A stretch of DNA of 38,864 nucleotides from Phocaeicola coprophilus DSM 18228 = JCM 13818 (GTDB taxonomy: Bacteria; Bacteroidota; Bacteroidia; Bacteroidales; Bacteroidaceae): positions 120,466 to 159,329 of the forward strand of contig NZ_EQ973650.1 of the NCBI RefSeq assembly GCF_000157915.1. Reading direction: 5' to 3'. A program made the position numbers and the translations under genes. This document shows positions 32,936-38,864 of the stretch, piece by piece (positions within the stretch are counted from its first letter, which is position 1; each line of letters opens with the position of its first letter). The notes under the pieces are model-generated. The model worked only from the letters and a program-made list of their open reading frames with translations. It made no database searches and had not been told where the DNA came from.

Positions 32936-33694
32936 TTATTTGTGAATACCTGCCGCTCGGTTACGCTCACCGCTTTTCTTCTGTTCGTTCCACAGTTCTT
33001 CGGTGTATTCCTCCTCTGGAACGTAGTCGAGATTGCCGTCATCATCCATCACCCAGCAACCGTAGCAACCGAAGGTGTACTTATCCCATTCACGCTTGGG
33101 TTGCTCTTTCCATTTCTGCGCGTCACCTGCGCAGAAACGGATGCCCGTCTTGTTGTGAAGGTCGATGCCTACCGTGACAGGTTCGCCATCCACTGCCACC
33201 GTCAGAGGCTCACCATGCTGCATTCCGTTAACTTCTACTGTACCTAAGTACATTACCTCTGCCAGCACTTTCAGGTTACGGGCGATGATGGGTGTCGGAA
33301 CATACATCACCTGTTTTGTTTCCTCGTCGATTTGCACGAAAGCTTTACTGCGTCGTCCGTCCGCCATAGCCACGTCTGCAATGATGGATTTGCCGTCAAG
33401 CAACTGTTTTTGCTGCTCCTCGTTGTAGCATTCCAGTGGTGACGACTTCAGTGTGGGATAAAAAACCACATCCACCTCGCCGCTATCCATACGGATAAAG
33501 GCAAACCGACTGCGACTCTCGATTACTTCGCCATTCTCGTTAGTGACACGCATGGGCAGTACCGGCGAGTAGCCGCCTTTCCCGATTTCTTTCAGGATAC
33601 ACAGGGGCAAATCTTCAATCATTTCTTGGGTAAGCCCAAAGCGGGCCAATGTCGGATAAGGCAGTTCGTTGAACTCAAATTGTTCTTTTTTCAT
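32936..33694 (-). CDS. DUF4099-like protein, first gene of the minus-strand operon
   Basis: 252 residues. The start EFNELPYPTLARFGLTQEMI then DLPLCILKEIGKGGYSP has the DUF4099 pattern. The middle (SRFAFIRMDSGEVDVVFYPT) resembles the following DUF3945 region, then come unassigned beta-rich segments. No enzyme motif. It is the promoter-proximal gene of a roughly 16-kb minus-strand operon, with its promoter opposite an M23-peptidase gene. Early position could mean a regulatory or DNA-handling role; nothing in the sequence decides this. Confidence 0.65.
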   Translation of the reverse strand: MKKEQFEFNELPYPTLARFGLTQEMIEDLPLCILKEIGKGGYSPVLPMRVTNENGEVIESRSRFAFIRMDSGEVDVVFYPTLKSSPLECYNEEQQKQLLDGKSIIADVAMADGRRSKAFVQIDEETKQVMYVPTPIIARNLKVLAEVMYLGTVEVNGMQHGEPLTVAVDGEPVTVGIDLHNKTGIRFCAGDAQKWKEQPKREWDKYTFGCYGCWVMDDDGNLDYVPEEEYTEELWNEQKKSGERNRAAGIHK

Positions 33695-33725
33695 ATTCTG
33701 AACGATGTTATAAAATTATACTCAG

Positions 33726-33733
33726 CAAATATA
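33726..33733 (-). promoter_or_regulatory. -7 box for the large minus-strand operon
   Basis: TATATTTG on the minus strand, the same box as the recombinase-like gene uses, 32 nt before the start codon at 33694. No clear -33 TTTG is present, again as expected if an activator is needed. Confidence 0.55.
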
Positions 33734-33799
33734 GAGCGATTTCTTATCTGATGACTAAAACATTTCTTTATAAGTGATTATAAAGTGGTATTTTTAATG

Positions 33800-33837
33800 T
33801 TTTGAATATGATTTTTCGCAAATAATCATATTCAAAA
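33800..33837. promoter_or_regulatory. Perfect 14-bp inverted repeat, candidate operator
   Basis: TTTTGAATATGATT (33800-33813) and AATCATATTCAAAA (33824-33837) form perfect arms with a 10-nt spacer. The repeat lies between the divergent -7 boxes at 33726-33733 (minus) and 33851-33858 (plus). Its AATCATAT half-site is the same as in the palindrome at 6825-6849. Confidence 0.7.
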
Positions 33838-33850
33838 TTGATTAAATAGT

Positions 33851-33910
33851 TATATTTGGAGAGAAAACAGTCGGCAATGGACAGACCATAAGAAGAGCGT
33901 GCTAACTTTG
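33851..33910 (+). promoter_or_regulatory. Two -7 boxes for the exported M23 gene
   Basis: TATATTTG (33851-33858) and TAACTTTG (33903-33910) both match TAnnTTTG. The second is only 5 nt before the ATG at 33916, which would give an almost leaderless mRNA; the first gives a leader of about 50 nt. Confidence 0.5.
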
Positions 33911-33915
33911 CTGCC

Positions 33916-34575
33916 ATGAGAAAGATTTTATTATTGATGATGACGGGTGTCTCATTATGTATCACGCCAGCCAAAGCACAATTCAATACCGTTGCCGTTA
34001 CCCCAACACGCTACAAGATGGAGGTATTGGATATGGGGTTAGACCAAGCGGAACCGGCATCCGAAAGCGAGATTTCCGTACAGGAAGTTTCAACAGGTAT
34101 CCCGGTATCCGCAGATATGGATAAGAAAAAGTGGATGGATCGTTACTTGAGTGTAAGTTACCCGTTACGTTATATCAAGGTCACTTCGCCTTATGGCTAC
34201 CGTAAGGACCCGTTTACGGGAAAGAGTAAATTTCATGGCGGACTGGACTTGCGCGCACGTGGCGACAAGGTGATGGCCATGATGGAGGGTGTGGTCGTGA
34301 AGGTCGGACAGGACAAGACTTCCGGCAAGTATGTAACCTTGCGGCATGGTAGGTACACCGTCAGTTATTGTCATCTCTCTAAAATTCTTATCGTCAAAGG
34401 GGCAATAGTTCATCCTCGTGATGTGGTTGGCATTACCGGCTCCACAGGACGCAGCACCGGCGAACACCTGCATATCACCTGCAAACTCAATGGCAGGAGT
34501 ATCAGCCCCTCGCTTATACTCGATTATATCCAATCCATCCGGCAGGAGTGTATATCAGCATTGGCAGGTTTGTAA
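33916..34575 (+). CDS. Exported M23 metallopeptidase, 219 aa
   Basis: Signal peptide MRKILLLMMTGVSLCITPAKA, a linker to about residue 80, and an M23/lysostaphin-like domain with H107-xxx-D111, a YCHLS strand and H184-x-H186. All ligands of an active peptidase are present. Family role: cuts peptide bridges of peptidoglycan in the periplasm, thereby making room for the conjugation apparatus. It is transcribed divergently from the large operon and shares its control region; its 3' end converges on the phosphoribosyltransferase gene with a 32-nt gap. Confidence 0.85.
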   Translation: MRKILLLMMTGVSLCITPAKAQFNTVAVTPTRYKMEVLDMGLDQAEPASESEISVQEVSTGIPVSADMDKKKWMDRYLSVSYPLRYIKVTSPYGYRKDPFTGKSKFHGGLDLRARGDKVMAMMEGVVVKVGQDKTSGKYVTLRHGRYTVSYCHLSKILIVKGAIVHPRDVVGITGSTGRSTGEHLHITCKLNGRSISPSLILDYIQSIRQECISALAGL

Positions 34576-34607
34576 AAGAGAAGTGAAAAGGGCTGAAAAC
34601 GTTCCGG

Positions 34608-35444
34608 TTACTTTGTCATCCGTTCAATAATATGGGCAATATGGTTGCCCCAGACGTGTATTTGTACAAGGAGCATCGAAGGCATGGAGAGCGTCTTGCC
34701 ATAGAAGATAGCCGCCACTACTTTGCCACCGCACCGTTCTATCTCTTCCTTGTAATCCACCACGCTTTGCCCGGTTGTCAGCACATCATCTATGATGATA
34801 ATCTCTTTCCCTTTGATTTTTCCGGTAATGAGGTAGTTTCGTTCGAGGATACGCTTCTCTCCACCTTTGGCCTCATGCAGGCTTTCTCGTGCATCGCAAA
34901 TATCAACGTCGTACAGTCCTGAAGTTAAATCCTGTCGGTGCTTTCCGATGTACCAGTCGAGCCGTTTGAACCGTTGACCGTATTTTATCCAGTTGCTACA
35001 CGGCATGAACATTATATGGTAAGGTCTCTTTTTCAGTTGCAAGGCATTCATACACGTTTTAAAGAACTCGATTCCGTGTATATCTCCTTGTTTGAACTGG
35101 TAGATGGAATGGCAGAAAGCCCTCTGTTCATCATTGAGCAGCGCATTGTATCGTGACGGATAGTAATATCCGTAAAAGGAGATTCGGATGCCTCGTAACT
35201 TGAACGGCTTATGGGGAGAATGGCCATCAAACCGTTCGGGATGCAAGAGACAGAACATACGGCAGGCTTCCCGATGACCGGCCATTACCGCCAGACGACA
35301 GTAACGTTCACGTTCCTCGCTCTTTTCGGTCAACCGTGCGGCGGCGAATGCCGCTTCTCCTGCTTTTCGTCGCCAGTAGCCGATAATATACCACAATGCC
35401 CCAATTGTGAAAAGCAGGAGTATGAACAATAGTCTTGCATTCAT
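34608..35444 (-). CDS. Membrane-anchored phosphoribosyltransferase-fold protein
   Basis: 278 residues. One N-terminal membrane segment (LLFILLLFTIGALWYIIGYW), a small helical region with Sel1-like look (RYCRLAVMAGHREACRMF), and a C-terminal type-I phosphoribosyltransferase domain at about 130-278 with the PRPP loop EIIIIDDVLTTGQSVVDY and a preceding FMPCSNWIKY. The motif DDVLTTG is intact, which fits ComF-like proteins. Substrate and role are unknown. A second protein of this fold is at 36441-37007. Confidence 0.7.
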   Translation of the reverse strand: MNARLLFILLLFTIGALWYIIGYWRRKAGEAAFAAARLTEKSEERERYCRLAVMAGHREACRMFCLLHPERFDGHSPHKPFKLRGIRISFYGYYYPSRYNALLNDEQRAFCHSIYQFKQGDIHGIEFFKTCMNALQLKKRPYHIMFMPCSNWIKYGQRFKRLDWYIGKHRQDLTSGLYDVDICDARESLHEAKGGEKRILERNYLITGKIKGKEIIIIDDVLTTGQSVVDYKEEIERCGGKVVAAIFYGKTLSMPSMLLVQIHVWGNHIAHIIERMTK

Positions 35445-35572
35445 CGTATTTTTATTTGAATGAAGCAGCCCGTTTCAATCTGGTTATTTACAACATTACG
35501 GTGTATTTCGACATAATCGGATATGGGGGTTATGGCTTCATTACTTATATCAAATTCGTTTTCACTCACTTG

Positions 35573-35580
35573 CAAAGTTA
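35573..35580 (-). promoter_or_regulatory. -7 box for the membrane PRTase gene
   Basis: TAACTTTG on the minus strand, in the same GCTAACTTTGC setting as the box at 33903-33910. It implies a leader of about 120 nt before the start at 35444. Confidence 0.45.
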
Positions 35581-35942
35581 GCAAAATCGTGGCACTAATC
35601 TAAAATAGCACCGATAATTTATAAGCCATATCACTTTTATATCATAAAGTCTTACCCATACAATTTCCTCTTTTAATTGTACATGCTCAACTTTTATAGA
35701 AGATGTTCGCCCTGACCGGTACACGGCAAATGGCATACAAGTCTGCTATATGCTGTGTACCAGTCTTTGGGATAAAGCAAGGACGATGGCATATTTGCCA
35801 CAAGTGTCAATCAAGCCAATCTGTTGTCCTTGCAGCGACCTCTGCTATCTGTTCTTTTGTAACCGGCAATGCCGTCTGTTTGTTTTTATAGCTTCGCCCC
35901 ACACCATCAGCGGAGCGTCACAGGACTTGTCCGCAAGAGACA

Positions 35943-35985
35943 TTCACTCACCTTATGGCAGCAGAGCTGCTATGGGGTGAGTGAA
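35943..35985. repeat. Strong nested hairpin in a gene-free stretch
   Basis: TTCACTCACC (35943-35952) pairs perfectly with GGTGAGTGAA (35976-35985), and inside it GCAGC/GCTGC (35958-35970) forms a second stem. No T-run follows on the plus strand. The stretch 35581-36120 holds no convincing gene; the short open frames there lack protein-like content. A structured RNA or a recombination/transfer site is possible. Confidence 0.5.
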
Positions 35986-36119
35986 AGACTCTTTACGGAA
36001 GCCAAACATGAAAAGACCGTACACCTCGGTCACAAACTGCCAAGGTTTACGCTTCGCCAGATTTGAGACTAAGTTGTATGGTCACTTCATCGGGAAGTTT
36101 GGACCGGCAAGCCACAGAC

Positions 36120-36440
36120 GTTCCACTGCCCACCCATTCCTTTTATAAATCTTGCACCTATTCTACATGTCTATATGACAACCGCCTGTAGTAAGAAAGC
36201 ATATTCTGTTTGTCGGTTAGCTCTGCTGTAGTCATATTTTCCGCAAAGTAAGCCGCCTTTTACCAAACATCAAATCGCCACTATCGCTGGAACGAAAAAT
36301 CTTCCTCTGACACGTCAGAGCGTATTTCTTGTCCCCGTTTTGTCTTATCGGTATTCTTGGGCGGCAGTTGATGGCAGAAAATATCCCTCAGCAGGCTGAA
36401 CAGCCTTCAAAAAGAGGGAAAAAGAAAAATTATCAGAGTT
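36120..36440. promoter_or_regulatory. Cassette leader H
   Basis: A leader related to C. Shared block AAAATCTTCCTCT.....AGCGTATTT near 36296-36330. A degenerate minus-strand -7 box (TTACTTTG, plus 36244-36251). The end is hairpin GGCTG/CAGCC (36394-36405) and AGAGGG (36413-36418), 22 nt before the ATG at 36441. Confidence 0.5.
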
Positions 36441-37007
36441 ATGGCAAAGACGATAGACATAGAACTTCAAAAACAGTTGGACAAGCCACAGGCATGGTTC
36501 TGTAAGTATTTTCCTGCACGCATACGCAATGTGAGTGAGCGTGAGATAGCAGACCGCAAGTTAGTCTTTGATTTCAAGGATGGACGGGCATACGAAGAGG
36601 TTGCTCAACGCACGGCAGCCAACATGACCGAACGTTATGGAACATCATGTACTAACATTGTATTTTCTCCCGTACCGGCATCCACCGATAAGAAGAACGA
36701 GATACGTTACAAAGCATTCTGCCAAAGAGTATGCGAACTGACGGGAGCTATCAATGGTTATGACCATGTATCAGTGAGTGGTGAGAGGCTAACCATTCAC
36801 GAAAACCGTAAGGCAGAGAAAGAAGTCCGTAAGGTAAACGTCATTGAGTTTGATTCGGCCTTTTTCAACGGCAGGTCTGTGGTAGTCTTTGATGATGTGA
36901 TAACCAAAGGGCTGAGTTATGCTACCTATGCCAATCAGCTTGAAAGCCTTGGTGCTAATGTACTCGGAGGTATATTCCTCGCAAGAACCCATTACAAAGT
37001 GAAATAA
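36441..37007 (+). CDS. Soluble phosphoribosyltransferase-like protein
   Basis: 188 residues, no membrane segment. Features: AWFCKYFPARIRNVSEREIA, then NIVFSPVPASTDKKNEIRYK and a PRPP-loop SVVVFDDVITKGLSYATYAN near residues 150-170. DDVITKG keeps the acidic pair and glycine of the type-I PRTase loop. It resembles ComF-like proteins more than purine enzymes. It is 1 nt upstream of the SLOG-family gene, so the two are co-translated and probably act together. The substrate is unknown. Confidence 0.7.
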   Translation: MAKTIDIELQKQLDKPQAWFCKYFPARIRNVSEREIADRKLVFDFKDGRAYEEVAQRTAANMTERYGTSCTNIVFSPVPASTDKKNEIRYKAFCQRVCELTGAINGYDHVSVSGERLTIHENRKAEKEVRKVNVIEFDSAFFNGRSVVVFDDVITKGLSYATYANQLESLGANVLGGIFLARTHYKVK

Positions 37008-37008
37008 T

Positions 37009-37512
37009 ATGACCCAGACAAAGTATGATAAGGCAGTGTCCGTTTGCTTCAGTGGACACCGCAATATTCCATTCCTATACAGGAAGCAACTGAAGCTGCA
37101 ATTAAAGGCAGCGATAACCAAGGCATACGCTGGAGGTTATCGTCATTTTTACTGTGGTTGTGCCATGGGGTTTGATATGCTGGCGGCAGAAGTTGCTCTT
37201 GCGTTGCAGTCCGAATTGTCAGGTCTGCAAGTTATTGCCGTAGTACCGTATCGCGGACAATCCGAGCGGTGGAACGATGCGATGAAAGCCCGGTATGATA
37301 CTATTCTCTGTAACTCGGATGATGTTATCATCCTGAGCGAACACTACTACTATGGCTGTTTGCTTCGACGCAACGACTATATGGTTTTTCAAAGTTCGTC
37401 TCTTATTGCCTGGTATGACGGCAAACCCAAGGGTGGTACGTTTTATACTTATCGTAAGGCTACAGCGAATGGACTAAAAGTTCTAAATCTCTATGGCAGC
37501 TCAATCGTATAA
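37009..37512 (+). CDS. SLOG-superfamily protein (DUF1273/YpsA-like)
   Basis: 167 residues: KAVSVCFSGHRNIPFLYRKQ at the start, YRHFYCGCAMGFDMLAAEVA as the glycine-rich nucleotide loop, LQVIAVVPYRGQSERWNDAM and DVIILSEHYYYGCLLRRNDY. This is the DUF1273/YpsA branch of the SLOG Rossmann fold, related to DprA and LOG. Family knowledge: such proteins bind nucleotide-derived ligands or process them. It starts 1 nt after the PRTase gene. With the PRTase it recalls the ComF and DprA pair of natural transformation; that parallel is inference. Confidence 0.8.
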   Translation: MTQTKYDKAVSVCFSGHRNIPFLYRKQLKLQLKAAITKAYAGGYRHFYCGCAMGFDMLAAEVALALQSELSGLQVIAVVPYRGQSERWNDAMKARYDTILCNSDDVIILSEHYYYGCLLRRNDYMVFQSSSLIAWYDGKPKGGTFYTYRKATANGLKVLNLYGSSIV

Positions 37513-37853
37513 CAGCCATCTTGTTTTCGCATATTCCGAGCCGTAGCGGTGACTCCTTTGCCATTCATGTAAAGGCTGTTTTGTCAGCCATAGCGTGATA
37601 TGGCAAAGTACGCTATTAGTTCTGATGTATTGCCCGGCTTTACCTATGTGCCGGTTTAGTTGGTGTTGCTGTATTTTTATATCTTCGGAGGCTCCATCCT
37701 CCTTATATCTTTCTCTACCTTTTTTAGTATTCGGCTTAAAAAGTAATATACTTGCCTTACTTTTCGCCTATTTAGCATGTTTAAGGCACGTCTTTTTATA
37801 AATAAGTGCAGCAATTGGTTGCTGCACTTTTGCTATAATATCTATTTGTCATA
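37513..37853. terminator. Gene-free stretch with two hairpins
   Basis: A 340-nt gap without a supported gene. GGCTG/CAGCC (37574-37589) follows the SLOG gene. An 11-bp stem AAGTGCAGCAA/TTGCTGCACTT (37804-37829) lies in front of the 3' end of the reductase gene and is T-rich on both sides, so it likely terminates transcription in both directions. Confidence 0.65.
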
Positions 37854-38339
37854 TTAGACCTTCCCGTACACCGTCCTCATTTTTCCGTCCACCAGCACCT
37901 TATTTGACCGCACAATCCAAGCTCTGCCGTCATTCAATCCGCATTCCAATGCCTTTTCGCCGCCGCCGATTAGTACCGGAACGGTTGTCACTGTGATTTC
38001 GTCCGCCAGCCCGTTATCCAAGAGTAAAGCCCCGATTTCCTCACCGTAAGCCACCACCATACCGTCGCCGTCTTCCTTCATCTGTCTCAGTTCTGCCACT
38101 GCATCTCCTTGGATGAACTTCACTCGTTCATTCTCCGTCAGGTCGATGCCGCCGTTCGTCACAACCAAAGTCTCTTTCGCCGTAATCGGCCAACCCAAAT
38201 GGTTCATATAAATACGCAGGTAAGTTTCTTCGTCAATCAGCACACAACTGGAGGCATCCACAGCCGCATCAAAATGCTTGTCCGAAGGAGCCGGACAACC
38301 GTCGATGGACTGATACACGTGCAAGGAAATCTGTTTCAT
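37854..38339 (-). CDS. RibD C-terminal/DHFR-like reductase
   Basis: 161 residues from ATG 38339 (MKQISLHVYQSIDGCPAP); the longer frame to 38447 adds non-family sequence. The fold is that of the RibD C-terminal/DHFR-like family: first strand with S-I-D-G, MNHLGWPITAKETLVVTNGG, then MVVAYGEEIGALLLDNGLAD and VTTVPVLIGGGEKALE. The usual G-G near residue 115 is Y-G-E-E here. Family members reduce pteridine or pyrimidine compounds with NADPH. It could be cargo of the element, or host DNA near its right end. Confidence 0.7.
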   Translation of the reverse strand: MKQISLHVYQSIDGCPAPSDKHFDAAVDASSCVLIDEETYLRIYMNHLGWPITAKETLVVTNGGIDLTENERVKFIQGDAVAELRQMKEDGDGMVVAYGEEIGALLLDNGLADEITVTTVPVLIGGGEKALECGLNDGRAWIVRSNKVLVDGKMRTVYGKV

Positions 38340-38400
38340 ATTCAATGTGTTTTTAAGAATTATGTCCACCTTGCACCCTAAAGAACAGCATGAACCTACG

Positions 38401-38414
38401 CTATTCCGGAATAG
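38401..38414. promoter_or_regulatory. 14-bp perfect palindrome, candidate operator
   Basis: CTATTCCGGAATAG is a perfect palindrome 62 nt upstream of the reductase start. A dimeric regulator could bind here. No TAnnTTTG box of full quality is visible between it and the gene. Confidence 0.45.
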
Positions 38415-38454
38415 AGGTACTGCCATACCTAAAAGGCAGATAAGCAAACCCTTG

Positions 38455-38470
38455 CTGTATAAACATACAG
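38455..38470. repeat. Short hairpin
   Basis: CTGTAT (38455-38460) and ATACAG (38465-38470) form a 6-bp stem with a 4-nt loop, between the short gene at 38519-38641 and the reductase promoter region. It could be a weak terminator or operator. Confidence 0.35.
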
Positions 38471-38518
38471 TATGAATATTTTGCTATACATCTTGTCTTT
38501 TTGATAAGTGTCAGTTTT

Positions 38519-38641
38519 CTATTCCAAGACGTTCAGTGAACGTATAATATGTATATCAATCTCCGCCTGTTTCCAAGCCGAGTATGAATCTTCCATGTCA
38601 CGACAATGACCGTACCCGAAAGTACCGTCTGCTGTCTTCAT
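38519..38641 (-). CDS. Short protein or gene fragment, 40 aa
   Basis: A 40-codon minus-strand frame, MKTADGTFGYGHCRDMEDSY to a stop at 38519. It starts just 5 nt after a full -7 box (TATCTTTG), so it would be almost leaderless. The sequence has protein-like composition, but I recognise no family. It could be the start of a longer gene cut short, or a true small protein. Confidence 0.4.
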   Translation of the reverse strand: MKTADGTFGYGHCRDMEDSYSAWKQAEIDIHIIRSLNVLE

Positions 38642-38646
38642 TTTGA

Positions 38647-38654
38647 CAAAGATA
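38647..38654 (-). promoter_or_regulatory. -7 box for the 40-aa gene
   Basis: TATCTTTG on the minus strand matches TAnnTTTG exactly; a TTTG about 20-24 nt upstream on that strand could be the -33 box. The remaining sequence to 38864 shows no supported gene. Confidence 0.5.
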
Positions 38655-38864
38655 ACGAAAAATTGGCGGATAAGCAAACAAAAAACATTGTTTTTCTGGT
38701 TGCCTGTTCCGAACTGCATTCTGCCTTATCAAAAAGACTTACTCATTCCCTATGATTTAATACAGTCGTCATTCTGCAATTATCAAGAGATGGGCCAATC
38801 CATCCGATTCCACCTCCCTTTATAGTTCACCTTTCTCCGATATAGTACGGGCAATCCGTTCCGG

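Noticed and set aside
35703-36066. Short plus-strand frames between the two PRTase genes, or a group II intron
   Set aside because: The frames overlap a strong hairpin and lack protein-like patterns; no reverse transcriptase or intron domain V was found.
1208-36418. AGGAGGG/AGAGGG blocks as ordinary ribosome binding sites
   Set aside because: They lie 19-39 nt before the start codons, too far for anti-SD pairing, and Bacteroidetes rarely use such sites.
1-38864. CRISPR array, tRNA or rRNA genes, IS elements
   Set aside because: No evenly spaced repeats, no cloverleaf with GGTTCGA-type arm, and no DDE transposase or terminal inverted repeats were seen on either strand.

Overview
The window looks like part of an integrative/conjugative or large mobilizable element of a gut Bacteroidales (Bacteroides, Parabacteroides or relatives). 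The reasons are promoters of the Bacteroidetes type (-33 TTG/TTTG, -7 TAnnTTTG), a MobV relaxase, ArdC-type proteins, DUF4099- and Toprim-type proteins, and many small genes typical of Bacteroides mobile DNA. No integrase, VirB4, VirD4/TraG coupling ATPase, replication initiator, rRNA, tRNA or CRISPR array was recognised, so the ends and the energising part of any secretion system must lie outside the window or be absent.

Layout. 1-842: AT-rich flank with a broken ECF sigma-factor start and inverted repeats. 843-5420: plus-strand small genes, including an SSB, arranged as cassettes behind long non-coding leaders. 5428-5956: minus-strand small membrane protein and an HU-family gene with an in-frame stop. 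6054-6698: minus-strand, catalytically degenerate serine-recombinase-like protein, divergent from a plus-strand operon (6936-13450) that encodes a lipoprotein, unknown proteins, a membrane protein, a winged-helix protein, a putative oriT, a MobV relaxase and an OmpA-like protein. 13580-13753: minus-strand histone-H1-like gene. 14223-17447: second small-gene cassette array, one gene of which is truncated. 17502-33694: one long minus-strand operon. Read from right to left it encodes DUF4099-like, small, large unknown, Toprim/primase-like, PH-domain, two exported helical proteins, membrane protein, M23-like protein with a frameshift at an A9 run, unknown membrane protein, ArdC-N/MutS-I-like, GH73-M23, small membrane protein, double OB-fold and ArdC metalloprotease. 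33916-34575: divergent exported M23 peptidase. 34608-35444: membrane-anchored phosphoribosyltransferase. 36441-37512: phosphoribosyltransferase plus SLOG/DUF1273 pair behind another leader. 37854-38641: RibD/DHFR-like reductase and a short gene.

The most unusual feature is a family of about eight related leaders, 200-450 nt or longer, placed before small genes. Seven have a recognisable minus-strand Bacteroidetes -7 box (four of them, D-G, with a conserved -33 TTG at fixed spacing); most end in a short hairpin followed by a purine-rich RGGG block 19-45 nt before the start codon. They could be antisense-RNA or structured-leader regulators, or single-strand promoters for early expression after transfer. 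Two divergent control regions (6.8 kb and 33.8 kb) share perfect palindromes built from the same AATCATAT half-site, which suggests one regulator links the relaxase operon with the large minus-strand operon.
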